DNA of 64,000 nt from Streptomyces buecherae (GTDB lineage Bacteria > Actinomycetota > Actinomycetes > Streptomycetales > Streptomycetaceae), in the NCBI RefSeq assembly GCF_014295035.1, contig NZ_CP060404.1, forward strand, positions 2,816,501-2,880,500. Reading direction: 5' to 3'. Under the pieces are notes generated by a model. That model had not been told where the DNA came from and made no database searches. It saw only the letters and a program-made list of their open reading frames with translations. The translations under genes and the position numbers were made by a program. Of the stretch, positions 16,862 to 26,675 are shown one piece after another. The number at the start of each line of letters is the position of its first letter. Positions within the stretch are counted from its first letter, which is position 1.

Positions 16862-18763
16862 CTACGCGGTCTGTTCCTGCTGGAGCGCGTCCGCGAGCCG
16901 GGCCGCGCGCTCCGCGACCTGGGCGGGCCCCAGCTCGACCGCGCGGGCGCACCAGCGCTGGCCCTCGGTCAGCGCCCCGCGCCGGGCCGCGAGCAGCGCG
17001 AGCCGCAGCGCGGCGCGACCGTGGCCGGCGTTGGCGGCCCGGGTCCACCACAGCGCCGCCTCCGGCTCACTGCCCTCGCGGGCCAGGAGCAGGCCCAGGT
17101 TGAAGGCGCCGTTGCGGCTGCCGGCCTTGGCGGCGGTGCGGTACCAGTGCGCGGCCTTCACCACGTCCCCGCGAGCGGACGCGAGCATGCCAACTCGAAC
17201 CTGTGCGCGGCGGTGGCCCTGGCGGGCCGCCCGCTCGTACCACTCCTCGCACTCCGGCCGCTCCGGCTCACTGTCCGTACCGTTCCCGAGGCTCGCGCTC
17301 GGGTCGACGACGGCCGGCCGGTCGAGGAGCGCGCCGAGCCGGAAGGCGGCCTCGGCGCTGCCGCCCTCGGCCGCGCAGCGCAGATGCTTTTCGGCCGCCT
17401 CCTCGTCGCCCTCGCGCAGCAACACGATCGCCACCTGGAGGGCGGCCTCGGTGTGCCCACCGGCGGCGGCGCGTACGTACCACTCGTGCGCCGTGCGCTC
17501 CGCGCCCCGTCCCGCGTGCAGGATGCCGAGGTTGAACGCGGCGTCCACGCTGCCCGCCTCGGCGGCCTTGGAGAACCACGGCTCGGCCCCGGCCGCGTCC
17601 GAGCGCTGGAGCAACAGCACGGCCAGCGCGTTCGCGGCCTCGCGGTGACCCGCGTACGCCGCGCGCCGGTACCACTGCTCGGCCTGCGCGGTGCGCCCCT
17701 GGCTGGCGCAGAGCAGGCCGAGGTTGTATGCGCCGTTGATGTCGCCCGCGCCCAGCGCCGCGCGGTACCAGCGCTCCGCGGTCTGCGGCTCGCCCCGGTC
17801 GGCGTGGAGCGCGCCCAGCGCGTTGGCCGCGTTGCCGTCGCCGTCCTGGGCGGCCCGGTGCCACCACACGGCCGCGCTGTCCAGGTCGCCGGCGTCGCGC
17901 AGCAGGAACGCGAGCGCGCAGGCGGCCCGCGGCTCGCCGTCCTCGGCCGACATCAGGTACCAGCGGCCGGCCTCCTTCGTCTCGCCGCGCTCCTCAAGCA
18001 GCGTGCCGAGGTGCAGCGCGGCGCGCCGGTGCCCGCGCGCCGCGGCCTGCCGGTACCAGCGCTCGGCCTCGCTCTGCTCGCCGTCGGCCCGCGCGGACCT
18101 GCCCCGGCCGTCGGGGTGGTGCTGCTCGCGCTCGCGCCTGTGCAGGATCTGCGCGAGCCGGTACGCGGCCTCGCGGTGGCCGTGCTCGGCGGCGGCGCGA
18201 AACCATCGCTCGGCGCCCACGTCGCTGCGGTGCTCAAGCAGGTCGGCCAGGGCGTACGCGCCGAGCGCGTGCCCCGACTCGGCGGACTGCCGCAGCCAGT
18301 ACTCGGCGGCCGGCTCGTCGCCGCGCTCGCGGTGGTGCCGGCCGAGGGCGTGGGCGGCGGCGGCCGAGCCGGCGACGGCGGCGGTCCGCCACCAGCCGGC
18401 CGCCTCGTCGGCGTAGCCGCGCTGGTGCAGGAGGACGCCCAGGTTGTTGGCGGCGGCGCGGTCGCCGGCGACGCTGGCGGCACGCAGGTGTGGTTCGGCC
18501 CGGTCGAGGTCGCCGCGGCGCAGCAGCAGGGCGCCCAGGACGCTCATGGCGGCCGGGTCGCCGGCCTCGGCAGCCCGGCGGTGCACTGTCTCGAATTCGA
18601 CGTCGGCGCTGTACGCGCTGCCCGCGATGTCCGCGGTGACGGCGTCCACTTCGCTCGCGCTGTCCAGCGCGAGTCCCGGCATGCTTTCGGCGCGCCCGTC
18701 GTCGGGCGCCGGCACAAGCCGCTCCTTCTCCAACAACCTCGCCCTGTCCCCCATGCGTTCCAT
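16862..18763 (-). CDS. Sel1/TPR-repeat protein
   Basis: 633 residues, almost entirely about fifteen 36-residue Sel1-like units (pattern A..G...AA..LG.LL..RG....A..W...A). Such solenoids mediate protein contacts; no catalytic domain, signal peptide or membrane segment is seen. The first ~50 residues (MERMGDRARLLEKERLV onward) are not repeats. ATG 18763 or 18754 is the likely start. It sits between two identical initiator tRNA genes transcribed in the same direction. Partners are unknown. Confidence 0.85.
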   Translation of the reverse strand: MERMGDRARLLEKERLVPAPDDGRAESMPGLALDSASEVDAVTADIAGSAYSADVEFETVHRRAAEAGDPAAMSVLGALLLRRGDLDRAEPHLRAASVAGDRAAANNLGVLLHQRGYADEAAGWWRTAAVAGSAAAAHALGRHHRERGDEPAAEYWLRQSAESGHALGAYALADLLEHRSDVGAERWFRAAAEHGHREAAYRLAQILHRREREQHHPDGRGRSARADGEQSEAERWYRQAAARGHRRAALHLGTLLEERGETKEAGRWYLMSAEDGEPRAACALAFLLRDAGDLDSAAVWWHRAAQDGDGNAANALGALHADRGEPQTAERWYRAALGAGDINGAYNLGLLCASQGRTAQAEQWYRRAAYAGHREAANALAVLLLQRSDAAGAEPWFSKAAEAGSVDAAFNLGILHAGRGAERTAHEWYVRAAAGGHTEAALQVAIVLLREGDEEAAEKHLRCAAEGGSAEAAFRLGALLDRPAVVDPSASLGNGTDSEPERPECEEWYERAARQGHRRAQVRVGMLASARGDVVKAAHWYRTAAKAGSRNGAFNLGLLLAREGSEPEAALWWTRAANAGHGRAALRLALLAARRGALTEGQRWCARAVELGPAQVAERAARLADALQQEQTA

Positions 18764-19019
18764 CGTTGCACCACCCACAACCGGCGTACACCTGGTATAC
18801 CGCAGGGGCGAGGTCAATTCGACGTTTTGTCGACTTCCCGACAGAACGACTTCTGAAACCGCAGTTGGAGCCAGTTCCGCGCGCCGTCCTCGGCGCGTCG
18901 CGCCGCTCGTCGTGTCGCTCATCCCGCCACACGGAGACCGTGCGACACACCTGCCCCGGCAGCCGCGCCGTACGCCGGGGCGGGCCGTACGGCGGGGCGG
19001 AGCGGGCCGTAGACGCGAC

Positions 19020-19052
19020 AAGGCCCGAATCCCTGATCAGGATTCGGGCCTT
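19020..19052 (-). terminator. Hairpin after initiator tRNA, copy 2
   Basis: Same 13-bp stem and loop as the copy at 16589, located 10 bases after the second tRNA. Only the flanking base run differs; here no T-run follows on the minus strand. Confidence 0.75.
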
Positions 19053-19062
19053 GTCTTTCAAG

Positions 19063-19136
19063 TAGCGGGGACAGGATTTGAACCTGCGACCTCTGGGTTA
19101 TGAGCCCAGCGAGCTACCGAGCTGCTCCACCCCGCG
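19063..19136 (-). tRNA. Initiator tRNA-fMet (CAT anticodon), copy 2
   Basis: Identical over all 74 bases to the copy at 16633. Together with its hairpin it forms a ~117-bp duplicated module. It starts ~40 bases after the UPF0182 stop codon on the same strand, so it may be fed by read-through or by its own promoter. Confidence 0.96.
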
Positions 19137-19177
19137 TCGGTGTTCCCTTAAGGTATCACGACGCGGGGTGGGCTCCT

Positions 19178-22100
19178 TCACCCGTCTGCTCGCTCCGGCG
19201 TCCGCTCCGGCTTGTCGGCTGGCTGGCCTCCGGTGTCGGCGGACGCCTGCTCGGCCCCGCCGCCCTTGTCGCCGCCGGCCCCGTCCTTGGCGCCGTCGTT
19301 CTTCCCGTCGCCCTTGCCGTCGCCCTTGGCCTTGTCCGCCGCGTCCTTCTCCGCCTTGGCGGCCCGGTCCAGCGCGTCCTTCAGGTCCTTCTGGGCCTTG
19401 CCGAACGCCTCCCAGTCCTGGGGCTCCTTCTGGAGCGCTTCCTGGCCCGCGGTGATGGCGTCCTGCGCGTCCCTCAGGGCCTCGCGCACCGTCGGGTCGC
19501 CCGATGGCTCGTCAGGTTCCTGGCCGTCGCCCGGTGGCTTCGTCGGATCGGTGGGCTTCTCCTCACCGAAGACGACGTCGAGCGCCTTGTCCAGCGAGTC
19601 CTCGAAGGCCGTCTGGTCGCCGTAGGTCACCAGGACCTTCTTGAGCAGCGGATAGTTCGTCCCCGCGCCCCGGACGTAGACCGGCTCCACGTACAACAGG
19701 CCGTCGTCGAGCGGGACCGTCAGCAGGTTGCCGTACTCGACCGTGGAGTCGCCGCCCTTGAGGAGCCTGATGCTCTCGGCGATCTTCGGATCGGAGTTGA
19801 ACTTGCTCTGCACCTGTTGTGGTCCGGAGACCGGGTTGTTCGGCCGCAGCTTCAGGATTCTGATCTTGCCGTAGCCGTCGCTCTGGGCATCGGCGTCGAC
19901 CGCCATGAACGCGCTCAGGTTGTCCCGGTCGTTCGGCGTGAACGTGGTGGTCAGGGAGAACTTCTTCTCCTTCTGATCCGGCATCTGCATGCTGAGGTAG
20001 TACGGCGGCACCGAGTTGACCTTGTTGGTCGGGTCGTCGGGAACCTGCCAGACCTCACTGCCGCTGTAGAACTGTTCCGGGTCCTCGACGTGGTAGCGGG
20101 TCAGCAACTGGCGCTGCACCTTGAACAGGTCCTGCGGGTACCGCAGGTGGTCCATCAGGTCCTTGCTGATCTGGTCGCGGTCCTTGACCGTGCCCGGGAA
20201 CGCCTTGCGCCACGTCTTGAGGACCGGATCCTCGGTGTCCCACTCGTACAGCTTCACGGACCCGTCGTACGCGTCGACCGTGGCCTTGACCGAGTTGCGG
20301 ATGTAGTTGACCTTGTTCTCCTGCGCGACGACCTCGCGCTGGCCGTCGGTCAGCGAGTCCTCCGTCGTGTCACCGAGGGTGGTGCGCGACGCGTACGGAT
20401 AGCCGTTGGTCGTCGTGTACGCGTCCACGATCCACTGGATGCGGCCCTTGATGATCGCCGGGTAGGCGTCGCCGTCGATCGTCAGCCACGGGGCGACGGC
20501 CTCGACCCGCTCCTTCGGCGTGCGGTTGTACAGGATGCGCGAGCCCTCGCCGATGGCCCCCGAGTAGAGGATCTGCGGCTCGTTGAAGGAGACCGCGTAC
20601 GCCGCCCGGCTGAGCGGGTTGGAGAGCTTGACCCCGCTGTCGCCCTTGTACGTGGTCGTCTTCTCCTCGCCCTTGTCGCCGGAGTAGTCCAGCTCCTCCT
20701 GCGGGCCGCCCACGATCGAGTACTGCGTCGTCTTCTCGCCGTAGTAGATGCGCTGTTCGTAGTCGCCGAACTGGCCCTCCGACGGGAGGTTGCGCTCCAT
20801 GAACGCCGGGGCGCCGGTCTTGGTGGTGTCGGTGCCCTTGGCCGTCACGGCGCCGTAGCCGTGGGTGTACTTGAAGTGGTCGTTGATCCAGTTGCGCTCG
20901 GGGATGCCCTTGGTGTTGATCTCGCGCAGACCGATGACGGTGTCCTGGTCCTTGCCGTCCTTGGTCTTGTACCGGTCCACGTCCAGGGTCTGCGGGAACT
21001 GGTAGTAGCCACGGACCTGCTGGAGCTGCTGGACGGTGGGCGAGACCACGTTCGGGTCGAGCAGACGCAGGCTGGCCGTGGAGTCCACCTTGGCGCGCAG
21101 CGTCTTCGGGTCCTTGCTGCTCTCGCCCTGGTAGTCCGTGACGTCCGTCTTGTCGATGCCGTACGCCTTGCGCGTGGCCTCGATGTTCTTCTTGATGTAC
21201 GGCGCTTCCTTGGCCTGCTCGTTCGGCTGCACCTGGAACTTCTGCACGATCGCCGGGTAGAGCCCGCCGATCAGGATGGCCGAGAGCACCATCAGGCCGA
21301 AGCCGATCACCGGGAGCTGCCAGGTGCGCCGCCACAGCGTCGCGAAGAACAGCAGCGCGCAGATCACCGCGATGCAGAACAGGATGGTCTTCGCCGGCAG
21401 GTACGCGTTGGCGTCGACGTACTTCAGACCGGTCCAGTTACCGGTCTCCTTGAGGTCGCTCGACTTCACCGCCAGGCCGTACCGGTCCAGCCAGTACGCG
21501 ACGGCCTTGAGCGCGACGAAGATGCCGAGCAGCACCGACAGGTGGCCGGTGGCCGCCGCCGTGGCGCGCGCGCCGGGGCTGGTGATGCGCAGCCCGCCGT
21601 ACAGGTAGTGCACCAGCGTGGCGGCGATCAACGAGAGGACGGTGGCCGCGAACCCGAAGCTCAGCAGGAAGCGGTACCAGGGCAGGTCGAACACGTAGAA
21701 CGACACGTCCTTGTGGAACTGCGCGTCCTTCTGGCCGAACGACACCCCGTTGACCCACAGCAGCCAGGTGCGCCACTGGCCGGATGCGGAGGCCCCGGAG
21801 ATCAGGCCGACCAGCGCCGTGACGCCGATCAGCAGCCACTTCTTGTACGGGTCGATGCCCATCCGGTACCGGTCGAGGGACTGCTGCTCCAGCGACATCG
21901 CGCTCAGCGGCGGGCGCAGCCGGTGGGCCAGCCAGATGTTCACCCCAACGGCCACGGCCATGAGCAGCCCGAAGACGAGGAAGAGGCCGATCTTGGTCAC
22001 CAGCGTCGTCCTGAAGACGGACGAGTAGTGCACCGAGCGATACCACAGCCAGTCCGTCCAGAACCCCGCGAACATGACGAAGCCCATGGCCAACACGGCC

Positions 22101-22207
22101 AGGACGCCCAGCGTCATGAGCAGGGTCCGGACCCGCCGGGACGGTCGGCCGACTCTGATCCGTGGCCCGGTCGGGCCTCCGCCGCGGTCCGGCATCTGGA
22201 AAGCCAA
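19178..22207 (-). CDS. UPF0182-family large membrane protein
   Basis: About 1,009 residues. The first ~340 hold roughly seven membrane helices ([51 protein letters not shown] and others). A ~500-residue soluble, probably external domain follows. The last ~110 residues are charged, Lys/Asp/Glu-rich and probably disordered. The family is conserved in actinobacteria (Rv3193c-like) with no known function. The start is taken at TTG 22207 (giving [11 protein letters not shown]) after GAGGTG, since the upstream frame is unlike the family; ATG 22195 is possible. Confidence 0.88.
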   Translation of the reverse strand: MAFQMPDRGGGPTGPRIRVGRPSRRVRTLLMTLGVLAVLAMGFVMFAGFWTDWLWYRSVHYSSVFRTTLVTKIGLFLVFGLLMAVAVGVNIWLAHRLRPPLSAMSLEQQSLDRYRMGIDPYKKWLLIGVTALVGLISGASASGQWRTWLLWVNGVSFGQKDAQFHKDVSFYVFDLPWYRFLLSFGFAATVLSLIAATLVHYLYGGLRITSPGARATAAATGHLSVLLGIFVALKAVAYWLDRYGLAVKSSDLKETGNWTGLKYVDANAYLPAKTILFCIAVICALLFFATLWRRTWQLPVIGFGLMVLSAILIGGLYPAIVQKFQVQPNEQAKEAPYIKKNIEATRKAYGIDKTDVTDYQGESSKDPKTLRAKVDSTASLRLLDPNVVSPTVQQLQQVRGYYQFPQTLDVDRYKTKDGKDQDTVIGLREINTKGIPERNWINDHFKYTHGYGAVTAKGTDTTKTGAPAFMERNLPSEGQFGDYEQRIYYGEKTTQYSIVGGPQEELDYSGDKGEEKTTTYKGDSGVKLSNPLSRAAYAVSFNEPQILYSGAIGEGSRILYNRTPKERVEAVAPWLTIDGDAYPAIIKGRIQWIVDAYTTTNGYPYASRTTLGDTTEDSLTDGQREVVAQENKVNYIRNSVKATVDAYDGSVKLYEWDTEDPVLKTWRKAFPGTVKDRDQISKDLMDHLRYPQDLFKVQRQLLTRYHVEDPEQFYSGSEVWQVPDDPTNKVNSVPPYYLSMQMPDQKEKKFSLTTTFTPNDRDNLSAFMAVDADAQSDGYGKIRILKLRPNNPVSGPQQVQSKFNSDPKIAESIRLLKGGDSTVEYGNLLTVPLDDGLLYVEPVYVRGAGTNYPLLKKVLVTYGDQTAFEDSLDKALDVVFGEEKPTDPTKPPGDGQEPDEPSGDPTVREALRDAQDAITAGQEALQKEPQDWEAFGKAQKDLKDALDRAAKAEKDAADKAKGDGKGDGKNDGAKDGAGGDKGGGAEQASADTGGQPADKPERTPERADG

Positions 22208-22339
22208 GGTGCGCACCTCGAAGTTCGGTGTCGATGAAGCTGGGTGAAGCGGCCCCGAGATACTAGGGCCCACTGATGCAACTTACTCAGGCTTTACTCA
22301 GTTCCCGTTTTGGGGTCCGTTCAAGGCACGATATTGACC

Positions 22340-22906
22340 ATGTCCAACCTTCCCCCGGATTCCACGCCCGCGCCCCCCATGGCCGCGAGCCCGCTCACCC
22401 GTGCCGTACTGGAGCTCGACGAGTACGCGGCCGGCCTCGGCTGGGACCAGCCGGCCCGGCTGTTCGCCCTGGTCGACACGGCCCGGCTGCGCGCCGACGA
22501 GCCGCAGCTCGCCGCGCAGCTCGGCCTCGAAGCCGACGGCCCCGCCGGCTCCCTGACCCCCATTGAGCAGGACGAGCTGCCGGTGGGCGCCGCGCTGGAC
22601 GAGTTCCTGGCCACCATCGCCTGGCCCGACGCCGTGGCCGGCTGCGCCCTGGTCGTGGAGCGGCTGATGCTGCCGGCGACGTCCGAGACCAGCGTGCCGG
22701 AGGGGTTGGACGAGCGGCAGTTGGCGAGCTGGGTCGCGAAGCAGCCCGGCCGCCAGGAGGTCCGCATGACGGTCGCGGTGCTGCGGGACGGCGCACGCGA
22801 GTCGGCGCTGCGGCTGCGGGAGAAGGACTCCCCGACCGAGGTGCTGACCGGGGCCGACCTGGTGCCCGGGCTCGCGGAGGCGTTGGCCGCCACGTTCGAG
22901 GACTGA
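22340..22906 (+). CDS. PPA1309-family protein
   Basis: 188 residues with no signal or membrane segment. It matches the conserved actinobacterial PPA1309 family (N-terminal LTRAVLELDEYAAGLGWDQPARLFALV, C-terminal VPGLAEALAATF). Function unknown. Divergent from UPF0182 over ~130 bases and convergent to the PDZ protease gene, a conserved actinobacterial arrangement. Confidence 0.85.
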   Translation: MSNLPPDSTPAPPMAASPLTRAVLELDEYAAGLGWDQPARLFALVDTARLRADEPQLAAQLGLEADGPAGSLTPIEQDELPVGAALDEFLATIAWPDAVAGCALVVERLMLPATSETSVPEGLDERQLASWVAKQPGRQEVRMTVAVLRDGARESALRLREKDSPTEVLTGADLVPGLAEALAATFED

Positions 22907-23097
22907 CGGCCGGGCGCGCCCGGCGGCGAGCGGTCGCGAGCCCCGTACGGCTGTCACCCGGCCGGACGGGGCTCGGGCTCCGTCGCGGCGACGGCCGGTC
23001 GGGCGGGGCCGGTCGGGCGCGGCCGATCGGGCGGCGTCGGGCAGCGGGGGCGGTGGGGCGCGCCTGTGGGGCGGGCCGGTCGGGCGCGGACCGACGG

Positions 23098-24204
23098 TCA
23101 GTTCTCGGGGCAGCTCGGCAGTTGGTCCGTCTTCTTCTCGCGGATCTTGCGCAGCGCGTCCATCGCGTCGTCCAGGTCGCCCACCTTGATGAGGGTGAGC
23201 CCGTCCGGGATGTCTCGGGAGGCGGTGGCGCAGTTGGCTTCCGGGGTCAGGAAGTAGGTGGCGCCCTTGTTCCGCGCGCCGACGGTCTTCATCGCGATGC
23301 CGCCGATGGGGCCGACCTTACCCGTCTCGTCGATGGTCCCGGTGCCCGCGACGAACTCCCCGCCGTTCAGGTCGCCGGGGGTCAGCTTGTCGATGATGCC
23401 GAGCGAGAACATCAGCCCGGCGCTGGGCCCGCCGACGTGTTCGACCCTGATGTCGATGTCGAAGGGGAACGTGTAGTCGACGGCCGCCTCGATGCCGATG
23501 ATCGCCCGCTCCTCCTCCGGGGCCTTCATCGTGGCGAGGGTGACGTTCTTGGCGCCCTTGGGCTCCTTGCCCTGCTTCTCGGCCGCCGCCACCCGCTCCG
23601 CGGGGATCACCGTGAAGACCGTCTTCTCACCCGGCTTGTGCTGGCTGACGAGCTTGGCCACGTCGGACGGGTTGTGCACCGCCTTGCCGTCCACCGCCTT
23701 GATCGCGTCGCCGGCGTGCAGGTTGCCCTCGGCCGGGCCGCCCTTGACGACGCTGCCCACCACGGTGTGCGAGCCGAGCTTGACGTCCAGCAGCTCGCGC
23801 TTCTTCAACTGGCGCAACGCGGCGACCTTGGCGGCCTCCTGGGACTGGCTGAACTCCTCGGCGTTCTCCTGGTTGACCTCGTCCGCGGACTTGTCGTCCG
23901 GGTAGAGCATCTTGCGCGGCACCACCAGCCGGTCGTGCGAGAGCCAGCCGTACATCGACTCGAAGAGGTTCATCTTGTACTCCGAGTTGGTGACCTGCAC
24001 GGTGGTCATGTTCAGGTGACCACTGGTGGGGTAGGTCCTCTCGCCGTCGATCTGCAGCACCGTCTCGCCTTCGTGCTTCCCGAGCGTGTTGACCGTCAGG
24101 CCAGGGCTCATCTCCGCGTAGGGCACGGGTATCAGCACTCCCGCGCAGAGCAACGCGATGAGCGTCAGGAGCGAGGCGAGCAGCGTGGCGGTGCGGCGTG
24201 GCAT
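23098..24204 (-). CDS. YlbL-family PDZ/S16 (Lon-type) membrane-anchored protease
   Basis: 368 residues. An N-terminal membrane anchor (ATLLASLLTLIALLCAGVLI, ~5-25) leads to a PDZ domain (~150-215, GSVVKGGPAEGNLHAGDAI) and a Lon-type proteolytic domain with the Ser-Lys dyad: serine in GGPSAGLMFSLG (~265) and lysine in GGIAMKTVGA (~307). It faces outward and probably trims misfolded or membrane proteins. Conserved next to PPA1309 and UPF0182 genes. Confidence 0.92.
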   Translation of the reverse strand: MPRRTATLLASLLTLIALLCAGVLIPVPYAEMSPGLTVNTLGKHEGETVLQIDGERTYPTSGHLNMTTVQVTNSEYKMNLFESMYGWLSHDRLVVPRKMLYPDDKSADEVNQENAEEFSQSQEAAKVAALRQLKKRELLDVKLGSHTVVGSVVKGGPAEGNLHAGDAIKAVDGKAVHNPSDVAKLVSQHKPGEKTVFTVIPAERVAAAEKQGKEPKGAKNVTLATMKAPEEERAIIGIEAAVDYTFPFDIDIRVEHVGGPSAGLMFSLGIIDKLTPGDLNGGEFVAGTGTIDETGKVGPIGGIAMKTVGARNKGATYFLTPEANCATASRDIPDGLTLIKVGDLDDAMDALRKIREKKTDQLPSCPEN

Positions 24205-24427
24205 GGAACGACAGTACGGGACGGGCCTGTGAGTTCACCTCCGGGGCCGCCCGCCGACAGGCCCGTACGGGGGGTCGCTGGCGGCGCGGGAGGCGGGCGG
24301 GTGCCGGCGGCTTCGCGGTGGTGTGGCGCCCAGGTGGGCGCGAGGCCGGTCGCCCCGCGCTCCGTGGTGGGCCGGTGCGCGAGCGTGCGATCACGAACGC
24401 GAACGGTGGGCCAGCCGAGTGGCCGGG

Positions 24428-24622
24428 TCAGGCGGAGCCGGAACCGGAATGGGAGCGCTGCATCGCTTCGCGGAACCGCTCGTACCCCGCGACCTCGGCG
24501 GCGTCCCCGGCCTTGCGGTCACGGGCGGCCCAGGTGGTGTAGACGACGGCAGCGCCCGTGGCGATGAGCGGAATGACCAACCACACGAGGACACCCACAG
24601 CGGACTTCCAATCCCCTGACAC
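24428..24622 (-). CDS. Small single-span membrane protein
   Basis: 64 residues from a GTG at 24622. One clear membrane helix (VGVLVWLVIPLIATGAAVVY, ~9-28), then a charged tail (AARDRKAGDAAEVAGYERFREAMQ). Function unknown. Spaced 223 bases from the PDZ protease and 150 from moaE on the same strand. Confidence 0.7.
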   Translation of the reverse strand: MSGDWKSAVGVLVWLVIPLIATGAAVVYTTWAARDRKAGDAAEVAGYERFREAMQRSHSGSGSA

Positions 24623-24774
24623 ACCCGCAACTGGCAGATGAGCAGATTAATCGTCTGCCAGGACAACGCTCACGGCAGGGGTCGGGTTACGCAACCGCAC
24701 GAGCCTTCGTGCCTCGTCCGCGCCCCTGGAGCGCCTTCACCCCCCAAGACGCGCCCCGGGCCCGAAAGGATGCC

Positions 24775-25251
24775 TCAGACGCCGACCCATTCCTCCGTGC
24801 CGTCGCCGAACGTCTGGTGCTTCCAGATCGGGACCTCTGCCTTGAGGTCGTCGATCAGCCGGCGGCAGGCGGCGAACGCCTCCGCGCGGTGCGGGCAGGA
24901 GACGGCGACCACCACGGCCAGGTCGCCGACCGCGAGGTCGCCGACGCGGTGCACGGCGGCCAGCGCGCGGACCGGGAAGTCGGCGACGACCTTCTCGGCC
25001 ACCCGCCGCAGCTCCGCCACGGCGCTGGGGTGGGCCGCGTACCCGAGGCCGGTGACCTGGGCGTCACCCGGCCCGTCGTGGTCGCGTACGGTGCCGACGA
25101 AGAGCGCCGTGCCGCCCGCAGCGGCGTCGCCGACCGCGGCGAACACCTCGTCCACCGAGAGCGGCGTCTCCCGAATGGCCAGCAGTCTGATGGGGTCGAC
25201 CGCCGCGCGCTCCCCCGCCTGTGATGCGTCCGTGTGTGCCATGGCGCCCAT
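24775..25251 (-). CDS. moaE: Molybdopterin synthase catalytic subunit MoaE
   Basis: 158 residues. Joins MoaD thiocarboxylate sulfur to precursor Z to make molybdopterin. Motifs: GGTALFVGTVRDHD near residue 50, SCPHRAEAFAACRRLID, and the active-site lysines in LKAEVPIWKHQTF close to the C-terminus. No moaD or other molybdenum gene is nearby. ATG 25251 or 25242 is the start. Confidence 0.93.
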   Translation of the reverse strand: MGAMAHTDASQAGERAAVDPIRLLAIRETPLSVDEVFAAVGDAAAGGTALFVGTVRDHDGPGDAQVTGLGYAAHPSAVAELRRVAEKVVADFPVRALAAVHRVGDLAVGDLAVVVAVSCPHRAEAFAACRRLIDDLKAEVPIWKHQTFGDGTEEWVGV

Positions 25252-25341
25252 CGTGCCCCACCCCGCGCCGGCCGCGACGTCGACCCGGGCCCCTCACCCC
25301 GGCCGACCCGCGCGGACCCGGCGGGCCGCCGCGCCCCGTCG

Positions 25342-26484
25342 CTAGAGGCGGCGGCGGGCCTTGCGCGCGCGGCGTACCAGCGCGGCGGTGCCCACCAGGG
25401 CGACCGTGGCGCCGGCGGCGCCGAGCGTCGTCGCGTCCTTGCGGCCCAGCCTGCGACCGGCCACCGTGCGCCGCCCCGCGACCTCCTCGAGGAGTTCGGC
25501 CAGCACCTCCTCGTTGGTCCACCGGGGCCGCCAGCCGGCGTCGTGCAGCCGACTGCCGCTGACCACCCAGGGGTGCATGGTGTACGCGAGGTCGCCCGCC
25601 GGGGAGGGGGTGAGGCCGAGCCGGTGCAGCCGGGACGCGGCGCCGAGGGCCACCGCCGACGGCAGCTCCATGCGTCGGATGCCGGTCAGCTCCTCGACCT
25701 CCTCCTGTTCCAGCCAGCCGTCGCAGCCGACGGCCAGTTCGCCCTCGGCCTTTTCGAGCACCGCGTACTCCAGGGCGCTGACCAGGTCATCGACGTGGCA
25801 GAACTGCCAGGTGGGGCGCGATCCGGCGACCACGAGCAGCCGGGGCGACTCGAAGTAGCGGGTGAGGGCGGTGTCGGTGCCGCCGACCAGCAGCGCGGGG
25901 CGTACGACGGTGACGTTGAGGCCGGGGTGCGCGCGGGGCGCGCGCTTGGCGAGCTGTTCGATCTCCAGCAGGTCGCCGACGCCGGTGGCCTCGGCCGTGG
26001 CGCGGAGCTCGGCGTCCTCCGAGAGGGGTACGTCGTTGTCGGGCAGCGCGCCGTAGACCATGGCGGAGGTGCACAGCACCACGCGGCGCACACCGGCCGC
26101 CGCCGCTGCGGTCAGCACGGTCTGGGTGCCGCGCACGTTGTACGCCGTTCTGGCCTCGGCGTCGGTCTCCAGGTCCAGGTCGGTGGCGAGGTGCACGACG
26201 ACGTCGGCGCCGCGCAGTTTGTCGGCGATGATGGGATCGCGCACGTCGAGGACGTGCCAGCGCGCCTCGCCGACCTCGCCCCGGCGTTCGTCGATGGCCA
26301 GCACCCGCTTGACCTCGTCGGACTCGGTGAGCCTGCGGGTCAGCAGCGCGCCGACGCCCGACGCGGCGCCCGTGACGGCCACGACGGGGCGCCGCAGGGG
26401 CGCGGGGGGCGGCTCCTGGCGGGCCGAGTGCTCGGGGGGCGGATCGTTTCGCGCTGCGCGAACGGTCGGATCTGGGGAACTCAC
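25342..26484 (-). CDS. NAD-dependent epimerase/dehydratase (extended SDR)
   Basis: 380 residues from GTG 26484 (GGAG upstream). Rossmann motif VTGAASGVGALLTRRL near residue 36 (TGxxGxxG-like), DLDLETDAEARTAYNVRGTQ, and the active-site region CTSAMVYG. The usual YxxxK is replaced around LLEIEQLAK, so activity may be altered. The C-terminus has a hydrophobic patch (TTLGAAGATVALVGTAALV) and a basic RRARKARRRL end, suggesting membrane association. Conserved near the zincin gene in actinobacteria (Rv3194c-Rv3195 region). Substrate unknown. Confidence 0.82.
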   Translation of the reverse strand: MSSPDPTVRAARNDPPPEHSARQEPPPAPLRRPVVAVTGAASGVGALLTRRLTESDEVKRVLAIDERRGEVGEARWHVLDVRDPIIADKLRGADVVVHLATDLDLETDAEARTAYNVRGTQTVLTAAAAAGVRRVVLCTSAMVYGALPDNDVPLSEDAELRATAEATGVGDLLEIEQLAKRAPRAHPGLNVTVVRPALLVGGTDTALTRYFESPRLLVVAGSRPTWQFCHVDDLVSALEYAVLEKAEGELAVGCDGWLEQEEVEELTGIRRMELPSAVALGAASRLHRLGLTPSPAGDLAYTMHPWVVSGSRLHDAGWRPRWTNEEVLAELLEEVAGRRTVAGRRLGRKDATTLGAAGATVALVGTAALVRRARKARRRL

Positions 26485-26675
26485 CGGGCGGCTCCAGCGG
26501 TTGTCTTCTGTACGTAAGAGAACTGACGCGTACGTACCAGGCGCTGTCCATCCTGCCGCAGGCATCCGGTCGGCGAAGCACCGAGCCCTGATAGCGGCTG
26601 GGTGTCTACGCTGGTGGTGTTGTCGGGCAGTCGCTGTCGGCCCCGAGCCGATGGCCCTACGAGCCGAGGAAACCC

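Noticed and set aside
16633..19136. Integrated element using the fMet tRNA as attachment site
   Set aside because: The repeats flank only a Sel1 gene; no integrase, excisionase or plasmid gene is present and base composition is unchanged.
19100..22237. 1,045-codon open frame antisense to the UPF0182 gene
   Set aside because: The minus-strand frame encodes a recognised conserved family with membrane helices; the antisense product is featureless.
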